NCBI RefSeq assembly: GCF_050389805.1
Contig: NZ_CP130945.1
Span: 3,286,001-3,350,000 of the forward strand
Length of the DNA stretch: 64,000 nt
Reading direction: 5' to 3'
Origin: Bacillus_BD sp050389805
GTDB taxonomy: Bacteria; Bacillota; Bacilli; Bacillales; Cytobacillaceae
Within the stretch, counting starts at the first letter, position 1, and every line of letters starts with the position of its first letter. Under the pieces are notes generated by a model. The model saw only the letters and a program-made list of their open reading frames with translations, was not told the DNA's origin and searched no databases. A program made the position numbers and the translations under genes. Shown in pieces: positions 35,481 through 43,867 of the stretch.

Positions 35481-36092
35481 CTATTCAATTGAATCCAAAC
35501 CACTAATCAACAGCAAGTTTGCTGTATATTTAGCAGCCTCTTCAGGAGTCATATTTTCTAGCAATCCAGCAATTGTATCCGGTTTTAGGCTTGATAAGAT
35601 CTTTGTTGCCTCACTGTCCTCCATCGAGGTAATAATCGGAGCAGCCTTTTTTGCTGACATACTTTCAAACGTATTGACTATTTCTTTGAACGATTTTGAT
35701 TCACCATTCTCTGCGTTTAAGAGATCATCTATTTGAAACTCTAATTGCTCCTTTTCAAGAGTTAATGATTGAATTTCTTTATCTTTACGATCAATCTCTG
35801 TTTCTAACTCCGTGATGGTTGCTTCCTTTAATTCAACTTCACTCTTAAGCTCTGATATGTTTTTTTCCAAATCCTCGATCATTTGTTTATCAGACTTTTC
35901 TGCACTTGTAGAGATGAATGGGAGTTTTTCACCCAATTCTATTGCTTTTCCCCACACATCCACACCAGCAAACGAGGCTACAATTGATGCAACGATGAGA
36001 GCAAAAAAAGTGGGTATAACGATGACCCCAAAAAACCATTGAAACTTATTATATTTTTTTCCGTTATTTTCGTTTAATAATTCTTCTTCCAT
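35481..36092 (-). CDS. ylxF: YlxF/MotE-like flagellar protein
   Basis: 203 aa from ATG at 36092 (TAGGTG 6 bases upstream). One membrane helix (about 20-40), a long coiled coil (residues 70-130), and a C-terminal MgtE-N-like domain (KKAAPIITSMEDSEATKILS, then LENMTPEEAAKYTANLL). This matches B. subtilis YlxF and related MotE proteins. Role probably chaperone or export related; not established. Confidence 0.85.
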   Translation of the reverse strand: MEEELLNENNGKKYNKFQWFFGVIVIPTFFALIVASIVASFAGVDVWGKAIELGEKLPFISTSAEKSDKQMIEDLEKNISELKSEVELKEATITELETEIDRKDKEIQSLTLEKEQLEFQIDDLLNAENGESKSFKEIVNTFESMSAKKAAPIITSMEDSEATKILSSLKPDTIAGLLENMTPEEAAKYTANLLLISGLDSIE

Positions 36093-36101
36093 ATCGAGCA
36101 C

Positions 36102-36545
36102 CTAACTTCCACGATGCATATATTGTTGAATCGAAATATCATCCATTTGTTTAGCTTCCATTTGTTTCATTTCCTCTAAATAAACAAGTTTATCTTTTTC
36201 TTTTAAAATCTCATACTTTTTTACTTCTATATTTTTATTCATCAGTTTTTCTTGGTAAAAAAGCATCTGATTTCTTGCGTTCATCACAATTTTTTGATAA
36301 TGATCAATGGTTTTTTGTAAATTTACTATAAAGCTTTGATGGTGCCTAATCTCCTGTACAGGTAGGCCCTGTTCAAGTTTCGAACTTTGATAAATTTCTA
36401 AATCTTCTTTCTTTTTAAGGGTTTGATACAATTTTTCAGCTGCCTCTTCAAATTTTTTTACTGAATCATTGTAAACGGATTGAGCCTCATCTTTTTCTCG
36501 TTCTTTTAATTTCATTATTTTTTCAAGTTTAAAATGATAAACCAT
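36102..36545 (-). CDS. fliJ: Flagellar export chaperone FliJ
   Basis: Coiled-coil protein of the export ATPase complex, 147 aa from ATG at 36545 (AAAGGTG 9 bases upstream). Almost entirely helical and charged: FKLEKIMKLKEREKDEAQ at the N-terminus. Follows fliI without overlap when this start is used. Confidence 0.9.
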   Translation of the reverse strand: MVYHFKLEKIMKLKEREKDEAQSVYNDSVKKFEEAAEKLYQTLKKKEDLEIYQSSKLEQGLPVQEIRHHQSFIVNLQKTIDHYQKIVMNARNQMLFYQEKLMNKNIEVKKYEILKEKDKLVYLEEMKQMEAKQMDDISIQQYMHRGS

Positions 36546-36549
36546 AATC

Positions 36550-37866
36550 CTATTCACCTTTTCCGACTAATTGCTTTAAAGAATTGATACTTTGTTGCAT
36601 GGTCGATTTTTCATTTGTTCTTTGCTTTAAAAATGAAATGATTTGAGGATATTTATGAATGGCTTCATCAATGTCTTTATTTGACCCTTTTTTGTAAGCA
36701 CCAATATTTATCAAATCCTCTGAGTGATAATAAGTACTTAATAATTCTCTAAGACGTTCAGCATGTTTGATATGTTCCATTTCTGATATATTGTTCATTA
36801 CACGGCTAACACTTTTTAACACATTAATGGCAGGATATTGCCCTTTATTCGCTAAATTACGATCCAAAACAAAATGTCCGTCCAATATTCCGCGGACCGT
36901 ATCTGCGATAGGCTCATTCATATCATCCCCATCAACTAATACTGTATAAAAAGCGGTAATGGATCCAAGTTCATTTGTTCCTGTTCGTTCTAACAATCTA
37001 GGAAGTAAAGCAAAAACAGATGGTGTATATCCTTTCGTTGTAGGAGGCTCACCTGTTGCAAGTCCAATTTCGCGTTGTGCCATCGCTACCCGTGTGACGG
37101 AGTCCATCATCAGCATGACGTTTAATCCTTGGTCACGAAAATATTCAGCAATTGAAGTGGCTGTTAAAGCCCCTTTAATTCTCATTAATGCAGGTTGATC
37201 GGATGTCGCAACGACAACGATCGATCGCTTTAACCCTTCTGGACCAAGATCTTTCTCAATAAATTCGCGTACTTCACGACCTCGTTCACCAATTAAGGCA
37301 ATCACATTCAAATCAGCTGTTGTATTCCGAGCAATCATTCCTAGTAATGTACTTTTTCCAACACCACTTCCTGCAAAAATACCGACACGTTGACCATTCC
37401 CCACTGTAAGGAGACTATCAATCATTCTTACGCCCACCTCAATCGGTTCTCTAATCGGTGGACGTTTCATTGGATTCGGTGGATCTTGATCTGTTGGTAC
37501 CGACTGCAAGCCTTTTGGTAACGAGTAACCATCTAATGAATTTCCTAGCGAATCGACCACATTCCCTATAAGAGCGGGTCCAACTTTAATTTCTAAGGGT
37601 TTCAGTGTTGCTTCCACAAAACTACCTGGGGCAATTTCATTTACAGATGTATAAGGCATTAGAATTACATTTTCACCTTTAAAACCAACGACTTCAGCCT
37701 TAATCACTTTTTTATTTCGTTGTTGAACATGAATCAAACAGACATCACCTATAGAACTTTCAGGTCCTTGGGATTCAATCATTATTCCGACCACCTGTTT
37801 AACACGACCATAACGCTTGAAGGCATCTAGCGTTCCTAACGATTCAATTAAAGTGGCAGCTTTCAT
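36550..37866 (-). CDS. fliI: Flagellar export ATPase FliI
   Basis: F1-beta-like hexameric ATPase. 438 aa from ATG at 37866, which overlaps the fliH stop (ATGA). Walker A FAGSGVGKSTLLG, Walker B LMMDSVTRVA, and the family stretch AMAQREIGLATGEPPTTKGY. The frame is open seven codons further upstream but those codons lie in fliH. Confidence 0.97.
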   Translation of the reverse strand: MKAATLIESLGTLDAFKRYGRVKQVVGIMIESQGPESSIGDVCLIHVQQRNKKVIKAEVVGFKGENVILMPYTSVNEIAPGSFVEATLKPLEIKVGPALIGNVVDSLGNSLDGYSLPKGLQSVPTDQDPPNPMKRPPIREPIEVGVRMIDSLLTVGNGQRVGIFAGSGVGKSTLLGMIARNTTADLNVIALIGERGREVREFIEKDLGPEGLKRSIVVVATSDQPALMRIKGALTATSIAEYFRDQGLNVMLMMDSVTRVAMAQREIGLATGEPPTTKGYTPSVFALLPRLLERTGTNELGSITAFYTVLVDGDDMNEPIADTVRGILDGHFVLDRNLANKGQYPAINVLKSVSRVMNNISEMEHIKHAERLRELLSTYYHSEDLINIGAYKKGSNKDIDEAIHKYPQIISFLKQRTNEKSTMQQSINSLKQLVGKGE

Positions 37867-38624
37867 GAAGAAACACCATCTAAACATTCTGTTAAAGCTT
37901 TCTTTATTTCTGATAGTTGGATATCGATGCTTGCATCAATCCGTCCGTATGCTGATTCAATTAAACAACTACCTTCTGTCAAATCACTATCAGGATAGAT
38001 CAATAGATTCGTATTATTCGTAAACAGAGCTAAAAGATCATTTTTTCTCGAAACAATGAATTCATAGTTAGTAGGGTGTACAAGGATTTGCACATCAGCT
38101 AATTGTTTTACTTCTTTAATGGCTTTTTTCACAAGGGAGAAAAAATAATTTTGATCACCCTCTATTTTCGTTGCTATCACTTTACTTGCAATCGCTAGCG
38201 ATAATTCTAATATCGTTTTTTCAGAGGATTCTAAATAAGTAACATAATCTTTTTTCGCTGAGTCAATCACCTTTTTAGCTTCATTAATTTGTGAAGTATA
38301 TTGATCAAACCCCTGTCTTTCTCCCTCTTGCCATCCAGCTTGGTAGCCTTCTTCCTTCGCTTGGTTTATTAAAGCAACCTTTTCTTGTTCCCATAATACC
38401 TTCTCCTGTTGTATAGCTGCTAAGACCTTCTCTTGTTGTATTCTTGCATCGCGAACGATTTTTTTAGCTTCTATTTTTGCTTCTTCTATTAATTCAATAG
38501 GAGTGGGATTGATTTCATCTTGTTGACACTCTGGTTCAAAAGAGGTCTGAAACTTTTTTATTGAAATGACCTTTTTGGCAGTTTCGACTGGATAAGTCAT
38601 TTGAGATTTAATGAGCCTAGACAA
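37863..38624 (-). CDS. fliH: Flagellar export ATPase regulator FliH
   Basis: Binds FliI and docks it at the C-ring. 253 aa from the TTG at 38624: GGAGG lies about 11 bases upstream inside the fliG end, and translation then begins MSRLIKSQMTYPVETAKK. Central Ala/Glu-rich helices (ELIEEAKIEAKKIVRDARI) and a C-terminal V-ATPase E-like domain. Overlaps fliG by 8 bases. Confidence 0.88.
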   Translation of the reverse strand: MSRLIKSQMTYPVETAKKVISIKKFQTSFEPECQQDEINPTPIELIEEAKIEAKKIVRDARIQQEKVLAAIQQEKVLWEQEKVALINQAKEEGYQAGWQEGERQGFDQYTSQINEAKKVIDSAKKDYVTYLESSEKTILELSLAIASKVIATKIEGDQNYFFSLVKKAIKEVKQLADVQILVHPTNYEFIVSRKNDLLALFTNNTNLLIYPDSDLTEGSCLIESAYGRIDASIDIQLSEIKKALTECLDGVSS

Positions 38625-39633
38625 TAATATCATCTCCTCCACCACGGGCAATCACAATTTCCCCGGCATCTTCTAAGCGCCGAATTATCGCAACGATCCG
38701 AGATTGAGCTTCTTCCACATCACGTAAGCGAACAGGACCCATATATTCCATTTCTTCTTTAAATGTTTCAACCATACGAGAGGACATATTTTTAAAGACA
38801 ATTTCTTTCACTTCATCACTAGATACTTTTAAAGACAGTAATAAATCTTCATTTTCACATTCGCGAATAATCCGTTGGATGGATCGGTTATCAAGTGTAA
38901 CAATATCTTCAAATACAAACATTCTCTTTTTAATTTCCTCAGCAAGTTCTGGATCTTGTATTTCAAGGGCATCTAAAATCGTTCTTTCTGTTGTACGATC
39001 CACACCATTTAATACTTCAACAACCGCTTCAACTCCACCAGTTTGCGTGTAATCCTGTGTAACTGTAGTGGACAATTTACGTTCCAAAATTTGTTCTACT
39101 TCATTAATGATTTCTGGTGAAGTTCGATCCATGATTGCAATTCTTTTTGCAATATCTGCTTGCATCTCCTGGGGCAATTCTGACAAAATTTGCCCCGCTT
39201 GCTGAGAATCTAAATAAGATAAAATTAAAGCAATAGTTTGAGGATGCTCATTTTGAATAAAATTTAATATTTGAGCAGGGTCCGCTTTTCTAGCGAAATC
39301 AAAAGGACGAACTTGTAGGGAAGAGGTAAGACGATTTAAGATAACCGTAGCTTGCTCTTCTCCTAACGCCTTTTCTAAGACTGTTTTTGCATAACCAATC
39401 CCGCCCTGAGTAATATAGTCCTGAGCAAGTGCTATTTGGTGAAACTCCTCTACCACTTCTTCTTTTGCAGAACTATCTACTTTTTTTACACCTGAAATTT
39501 CCAATGTAAGTTTTTCAATTTCTTCTTCATTTAGATGTTTATAAATAGATGCCGAAACATCTGGACCTAAAGAAATTAATAGAATGGCCGCTTTTTGTTT
39601 TCCGGTCAATCCCTTTTGATCCTTCTTGGCCAT
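38617..39633 (-). CDS. fliG: Flagellar motor switch protein FliG
   Basis: Rotor torque protein, 338 aa. N-terminal domain binding FliF (LTGKQKAAILLISLGPDVSA), the middle armadillo repeat with EHPQTIALILSYL, and the C-terminal torque helix (IQRIIRECENEDLLLSLKVS, charged residues retained). Confidence 0.97.
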   Translation of the reverse strand: MAKKDQKGLTGKQKAAILLISLGPDVSASIYKHLNEEEIEKLTLEISGVKKVDSSAKEEVVEEFHQIALAQDYITQGGIGYAKTVLEKALGEEQATVILNRLTSSLQVRPFDFARKADPAQILNFIQNEHPQTIALILSYLDSQQAGQILSELPQEMQADIAKRIAIMDRTSPEIINEVEQILERKLSTTVTQDYTQTGGVEAVVEVLNGVDRTTERTILDALEIQDPELAEEIKKRMFVFEDIVTLDNRSIQRIIRECENEDLLLSLKVSSDEVKEIVFKNMSSRMVETFKEEMEYMGPVRLRDVEEAQSRIVAIIRRLEDAGEIVIARGGGDDIIV

Positions 39634-39646
39634 TACTGATCCCCCT

Positions 39647-41239
39647 TTAATCCTCAGCCATCCATGATCTTAATAGTTTGGCAAATTCATCAGGCTTTTC
39701 TTTTGCCATTTTCTCTAATTGTTTTCTTCTTAATGTATCTTCTGTATCAACGGTGTTATTTACATCAGGAACTTCAACAGGCGGCTGATAATCTTCTACC
39801 ATGTCCTCGAAGTCATCATCTTGTTTCCGTCTAGCTCGTACAAATAAGAAGATCAACACAACAAGTGCAAGCACAAGAATTCCGCCGATGAGATAAATCC
39901 ACCAAGGAATTATTGGAGTTGCAGGCTCATCAAATGTCATTTTTCCTTCAAAAGGTTGAACAGAAACAGCAATTTTTTGTGCGATGGCATCGTCCGTAAG
40001 CGCAGGATTTTCATCCTTATCAATAGATGTCCTAACAATGGTTGCCAGCATATTGGTAATATCATCCACTCGTTCCTGTGGCAATGAATTGATATTTTCC
40101 ACATCCGGCGGTTCAACCATCACTTGAATACCTAAATCTCTAATTTTATATGGACTTTCGATTATTTCTTTTCTAATTCTATTAACTTCATAATTAATCG
40201 TATCATTCGATTTCTCATAATCTCCGTTGCCAGTATTGCCTTCTAAATATTGAGTGCCAAGTGGATCTGCCGGGTCTTCTGCTGGCGGTGGTCCCCCTGT
40301 CCCATTGTCTGTACCCGTATAAGTCTCTGTGATTTTTTGAGCACTAATCGCAATACCCTCCATGTTTTCCTCATCGACAGGAGTTACTAGATTTTCTTCG
40401 CGATTTTCTTGACTAAAATCAACATCAGCTGTAACAGAAACAACAACTTTATCGTGACCGATCAACGTTCCTAACATACTTTGAACTTGTCTTTGTAAAT
40501 CACGTTCAATTTCTTTTTTAATCTCCTGTTGATTAGCAAAAACTGAACCGGAAAAATTATTTTCATTTTTTAAATCAAAATACTCAAAGTTCTGGTTCAT
40601 GATGACGATATTATCAGTAGGTAGGTTCGGAATACTTTTTGATACTAATTGGTACAAGGCCTGTATTTGGCTTTGTTCAAATTTATATCCTGGTTTTGTG
40701 TTAAGAACAATCGATGCAGATGCCTCACTTGCAGTATCAGAAACAAATATTCCAGTTTCGGGAATCGTGATCATCACCTTTGCATCATTGATTCCTTCTA
40801 TTCCTTTTATTAAATTTGCCAACTCGGTTTGCATGGCATCAAGTTTCATTACATTAAACTCATTTTCCGTTGTCCCCATACCGGCATTTTGACTAAAAAA
40901 TGAATAATCAATACTGCCCGATTGTGGGAGTCCTTCTGCTGCAAGCTCTACTTTTAATGTATCAGCTAACTCTTCAGGAACCTTAATAGTGGTTCCACCA
41001 TCAGCAATTTCCGATTTTATCCCTCTTGAATCAAGGCTCTCTTTTATAGAACCGGTTTCTGACGGTGTTAAATTACTATATAAAGGGACCAAATTAGTCT
41101 TTGTCATAGAAAAAGTAATAAGCCCAGCAACTAGTAAAATGAGCACGATCGTACTAATCATGATAATTCGTTGTTTTTTTGAACGATTTAACCAGTACTC
41201 TTTAAGCGGATTTATAAATTTTTGTAGCGACTCATTCAT
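39647..41239 (-). CDS. fliF: Flagellar MS-ring protein FliF
   Basis: Basal-body MS ring. 530 aa: N-terminal membrane helix (about 24-46), YscJ-like ring domains with LEGIEGINDAKVMITIPETG-like sequence, a Gly/Pro/Asp-rich loop at about 300-330, a second membrane helix (450-470) and the C-terminal FliG-binding tail. Starts 45 bases after fliE. Confidence 0.96.
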   Translation of the reverse strand: MNESLQKFINPLKEYWLNRSKKQRIIMISTIVLILLVAGLITFSMTKTNLVPLYSNLTPSETGSIKESLDSRGIKSEIADGGTTIKVPEELADTLKVELAAEGLPQSGSIDYSFFSQNAGMGTTENEFNVMKLDAMQTELANLIKGIEGINDAKVMITIPETGIFVSDTASEASASIVLNTKPGYKFEQSQIQALYQLVSKSIPNLPTDNIVIMNQNFEYFDLKNENNFSGSVFANQQEIKKEIERDLQRQVQSMLGTLIGHDKVVVSVTADVDFSQENREENLVTPVDEENMEGIAISAQKITETYTGTDNGTGGPPPAEDPADPLGTQYLEGNTGNGDYEKSNDTINYEVNRIRKEIIESPYKIRDLGIQVMVEPPDVENINSLPQERVDDITNMLATIVRTSIDKDENPALTDDAIAQKIAVSVQPFEGKMTFDEPATPIIPWWIYLIGGILVLALVVLIFLFVRARRKQDDDFEDMVEDYQPPVEVPDVNNTVDTEDTLRRKQLEKMAKEKPDEFAKLLRSWMAED

Positions 41240-41284
41240 TTATGATCCCCCTGGTATATTGGCCAAACTTTGTATATCACCCTA

Positions 41285-41590
41285 TTAAACTTGCATTCTC
41301 ATCATTTCTTGATAAGCTTCTACTGCCTTATTTCTAATTTCTAATGTTAATTGCATTGTGATACTGGCTTTTTGAGAAGCGATCATAACTTGATGTAAAT
41401 CAACGTCTTGACCTAACGCCATTTTTTCTGTTAATTGGTCTGATTTAATTTGCGTTTCATTCACTTTATTTAGCGAATCTTTTAAGAAAGAAGAGAAACT
41501 CTTCTGTGCTTCAAAAGGTGTTGCTTTGGTAGCTGTCGTGTTTGGGTTATTTAATGGGTTGATCGATGGGTTAAACGATATATTGCTCAA
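41285..41590 (-). CDS. fliE: Flagellar hook-basal body protein FliE
   Basis: Links MS ring to rod. 101 aa, conserved C-terminal half (SFSSFLKDSLNKVNETQIKS, LHQVMIASQKASITMQLTLE). Start is TTG at 41590 with GAGAGGAG 8 bases upstream. Confidence 0.95.
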   Translation of the reverse strand: MSNISFNPSINPLNNPNTTATKATPFEAQKSFSSFLKDSLNKVNETQIKSDQLTEKMALGQDVDLHQVMIASQKASITMQLTLEIRNKAVEAYQEMMRMQV

Positions 41591-41605
41591 CCATTACACT
41601 CCTCT

Positions 41606-42061
41606 CTATTTTCCAATTTCCAATGCTTTCATTAACATATTTTTCGATGCATTTAATACCGTTACATTTGCTTCATAAGATCTTGTAGCACTCATAAGAT
41701 CAACCATTTCCCGAAGCGGATCAACGTTTGGCATTCTCACAAAACCTTCATCATCTGCATCAGGATGATCTGGATCATAAACTAATTGAAAAGGAGTGTC
41801 ATCTGCCTCAATTTTCGTTACTTTAACACCATTTCCAACACTGTTTTGATCACCACCCATTGCACTTTCTAGATAAGTAGAGAAGGAGTTCTCTTTTGGT
41901 TCCATTACAACCCTTTTTCGTCTATACGGCTCCCATTCTCCATCTACCAAATTGGCACGAGTTGTATCTGCGTTTGCCATATTAGAAGAAATAACGTCCA
42001 TTCTTAATCGTTGTGCTGTTAAGGCAGACGACGTGATATTCATACTATGAAACATAGACAT
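41606..42061 (-). CDS. flgC: Flagellar proximal rod protein FlgC
   Basis: Rod subunit, 151 aa from ATG at 42061 (AGAGGTGG 8 bases upstream, inside the flgB end). Motif MNITSSALTAQRLRMDVISS, N-A-D-T-T-R-A stretch and C-terminal YEANVTVLNASKNMLMKALE. Confidence 0.96.
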   Translation of the reverse strand: MSMFHSMNITSSALTAQRLRMDVISSNMANADTTRANLVDGEWEPYRRKRVVMEPKENSFSTYLESAMGGDQNSVGNGVKVTKIEADDTPFQLVYDPDHPDADDEGFVRMPNVDPLREMVDLMSATRSYEANVTVLNASKNMLMKALEIGK

Positions 42062-42062
42062 T

Positions 42063-42458
42063 TTACTTTCCACCTCTAATCACATTTTGCAGGGAGGAAA
42101 ATTTCCCGCTTACTCTTTCGATTAAAGCATTATAGTAAATTTGATTAGTTGCCAAGGAAGTCATTTCCTTATCAATATCCACACTATTACCTGACTCATG
42201 ATAATTGAATGGGTTTTTATGTAAAACAGTATAAGATACATTTGTTTTACGATTTACATCAATATGTTTTGGGTCTGTTTTAGTCATTCCTAACGATCCG
42301 TTTAAAGCCTGATCATATGCTGCTCTAAAACTAACCTCTTTTGCTTTATAGTTCGGGGTATCTACATTCGCAATATTTTGTGAGATCACTTTTTGTTTTG
42401 TTGCTGAATAATTTAACGCATGACTCAATGTCGAAATCGCACCTGAAAATAAACTCAT
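42063..42458 (-). CDS. flgB: Flagellar proximal rod protein FlgB
   Basis: First gene of the fla/che operon. 131 aa from ATG at 42458 with GAGGTG 6 bases upstream. Conserved ISTLSHALNYSATKQKVISQ and NIANVDTPNYKAKEV. The frame is open another 21 codons upstream but that stretch is AT-rich leader without family similarity. Confidence 0.96.
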   Translation of the reverse strand: MSLFSGAISTLSHALNYSATKQKVISQNIANVDTPNYKAKEVSFRAAYDQALNGSLGMTKTDPKHIDVNRKTNVSYTVLHKNPFNYHESGNSVDIDKEMTSLATNQIYYNALIERVSGKFSSLQNVIRGGK

Positions 42459-42548
42459 ACTAACACCTCTATTTCGTTTCAAAGAAAATATTAAAAAATG
42501 TAGATATTTGTCGATATACATGTTTTATTGTAAAGAAATTAATAAGAT

Positions 42549-42565
42549 AAGTCTATGATAGACTT
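42549..42565. promoter_or_regulatory. Perfect 8-bp inverted repeat upstream of flgB
   Basis: AAGTCTAT-G-ATAGACTT, about 90 bases before the flgB start, in a region that must hold the operon's promoter. It has the shape of a dimeric repressor or activator site. The factor is unknown; it is not the CodY consensus AATTTTCWGAAAATT. Confidence 0.5.
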
Positions 42566-42766
42566 GTAAATTTTCTTATGAAAAAGGGCCCAATTTTAGG
42601 TAATAGTTCCGATATTCCCAAACAGTACCCTGTTCATTTCTAATGCTATTTAACTTATTTGAATAATATTTTAACAATATCAATGATTAAAGTCCTGTAT
42701 GAAAGGTCACATTTCAAAATTGTCGAAATTTGTTCAAAATTAGGAAAGAATAAACACCTTGCCAGC

Positions 42767-42815
42767 TCCGTATGGACTAACATTCGCAGGTTGTGCAGAC
42801 ATTGACGTTGACGTT
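42767..42815. repeat. Decayed copy of intergenic repeat family B
   Basis: GCAGGTTGTGCAGACATTGACG, preceded by CCGTATGGACTAACATTC, is closely similar to the 48500-48560 copy (CCGTTTGGACTGATTTGCACAGGTTGTGCAGACATCG). The outer ends are missing. Confidence 0.55.
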
Positions 42816-42845
42816 CTTCCCTTCCAGATTAAAGAAGCCAATTGA

Positions 42846-42948
42846 GCAAAATAGAGCTCAAATCGGTGTCGACGTAATCGTTGCGGATGAAGCAAGGAAG
42901 TTCACGAGCAGTTCTAACGGAAAAGGCTTATACATTTTTTACCCATAA
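42846..42948 (+). pseudogene. Orphan plus-strand reading frame, possible gene remnant
   Basis: A frame with no start codon that reads EQNRAQIGVDVIVADEAR then KFTSSSNGKGLYIFYP and stops at 42948. The composition looks coding (balanced, few Lys/Asn runs) and GC is higher than the flanks. It is the only plus-strand stretch in the window that looks protein-like, and it is joined to a family B repeat. I cannot identify the parent protein. It could equally be part of a longer repeat. Confidence 0.25.
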
Positions 42949-42982
42949 TAAAAAATCGTCCAATATACTATTGGACGATTTA
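42948..42982 (-). terminator. Rho-independent terminator after codY
   Basis: AAATCGTCCAATA pairs perfectly with TATTGGACGATTT around a three-base loop, followed by a T-run on the minus strand, 20 bases after the codY stop. It suggests fla/che transcription largely starts downstream of codY here. Confidence 0.9.
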
Positions 42983-43002
42983 AAACTTATTTTTACATCA
43001 GA

Positions 43003-43782
43003 TTAATTTGTTTTTAATTTATCTAATTCTAATAAAAATTTATCATTTAATACTTTAATATAGGTTCCTTTCATACCAAGCGAACGAGATTCAATGACCC
43101 CTGCACTCTCTAACTTTCTTAGGGCGTTAACAATAACAGAGCGTGTAATACCTACACGGTCAGCTATTTTAGAAGCAACTAATAACCCTTCTGTACCATT
43201 TAGTTCTTCAAAAATATGTTCAATCGCTTCTAACTCACTATACGATAATGAGCTGATCGCCATTTGTACAACTGCTTTGCTACGTGCTTCTTCTTCAATT
43301 TCTCCTGACTTCTCATGAAGAATTTCCATCCCAACAACAGTAGCACCGTATTCAGCTAGAATTAGATCATCATCATGGAATTCCTCTTCCATTCTAGACA
43401 AGATCAATGTTCCTAAACGGTCACCTCCACCAATAATTGGAACAATTGTTGTTAATCCATTTTTGAAAAGTTCCTTATTTTCAACTGGAAAAACAGTATA
43501 GCGACTTTCCATATCAAGGTTTGCCGTTGTTTCACTTATATTAAATAAGCTATTTGTATACTCTTCTGGGAATTGACGTTCCTCAAGCATCTTTTTCATA
43601 CGTTCATTCTCAATTTGTTGTTGTACTGAAAACCCTAATAATTTCCCTCTACGACTCACAACATAAATATTGGCTTCGATAACTTCAGATAATGTATCTG
43701 CCATTTCTTTAAAGTTTACAGACTTCCCAGCAGCCTTTTGAAGCATCGCATTAATCTTTCTTGATTTCGTTAATAAATCCAT
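43003..43782 (-). CDS. codY: GTP-sensing transcriptional pleiotropic regulator CodY
   Basis: Global repressor responding to branched-chain amino acids and GTP. 259 aa: N-terminal GAF domain (ANIYVVSRRGKLLGFSVQQQ), C-terminal winged helix with SKIADRVGITRSVIVNALRK and the conserved end LNDKFLLELDKL. Last gene of the hslVU-codY group. Confidence 0.98.
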   Translation of the reverse strand: MDLLTKSRKINAMLQKAAGKSVNFKEMADTLSEVIEANIYVVSRRGKLLGFSVQQQIENERMKKMLEERQFPEEYTNSLFNISETTANLDMESRYTVFPVENKELFKNGLTTIVPIIGGGDRLGTLILSRMEEEFHDDDLILAEYGATVVGMEILHEKSGEIEEEARSKAVVQMAISSLSYSELEAIEHIFEELNGTEGLLVASKIADRVGITRSVIVNALRKLESAGVIESRSLGMKGTYIKVLNDKFLLELDKLKTN

Positions 43783-43867
43783 TTACTATTTCCTCCTATT
43801 ACTAAAACCACAAAAGTAATCTTTTCTGTATTTTTTGTTTCATTACTACCATTTCATCGGGGTAAAC

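Larger units (their letters stand above)
42459..43002 (-). other. codY-flgB intergenic region (fla/che leader)
   Basis: 544 bp. From the codY side: the codY terminator, a plus-strand orphan reading frame (to 42948), a decayed family B repeat, a TGTCGAA heptamer at 42721 (matches the Spo0A box), and a perfect inverted repeat at 42549-42565. I expected SigA and SigD promoters here, as in B. subtilis. No SigD-type TAAA-N15-GCCGATAT match is convincing. A weak TTGTTA-18-TTAAAT is present around 42640-42670. Confidence 0.5.

Noticed and set aside
42459..42760. SigD-type promoter before flgB
   Set aside because: Looked for TAAA-N15-GCCGATAT and near matches; the best (TAAA followed by AATATCTA) is too poor to claim.
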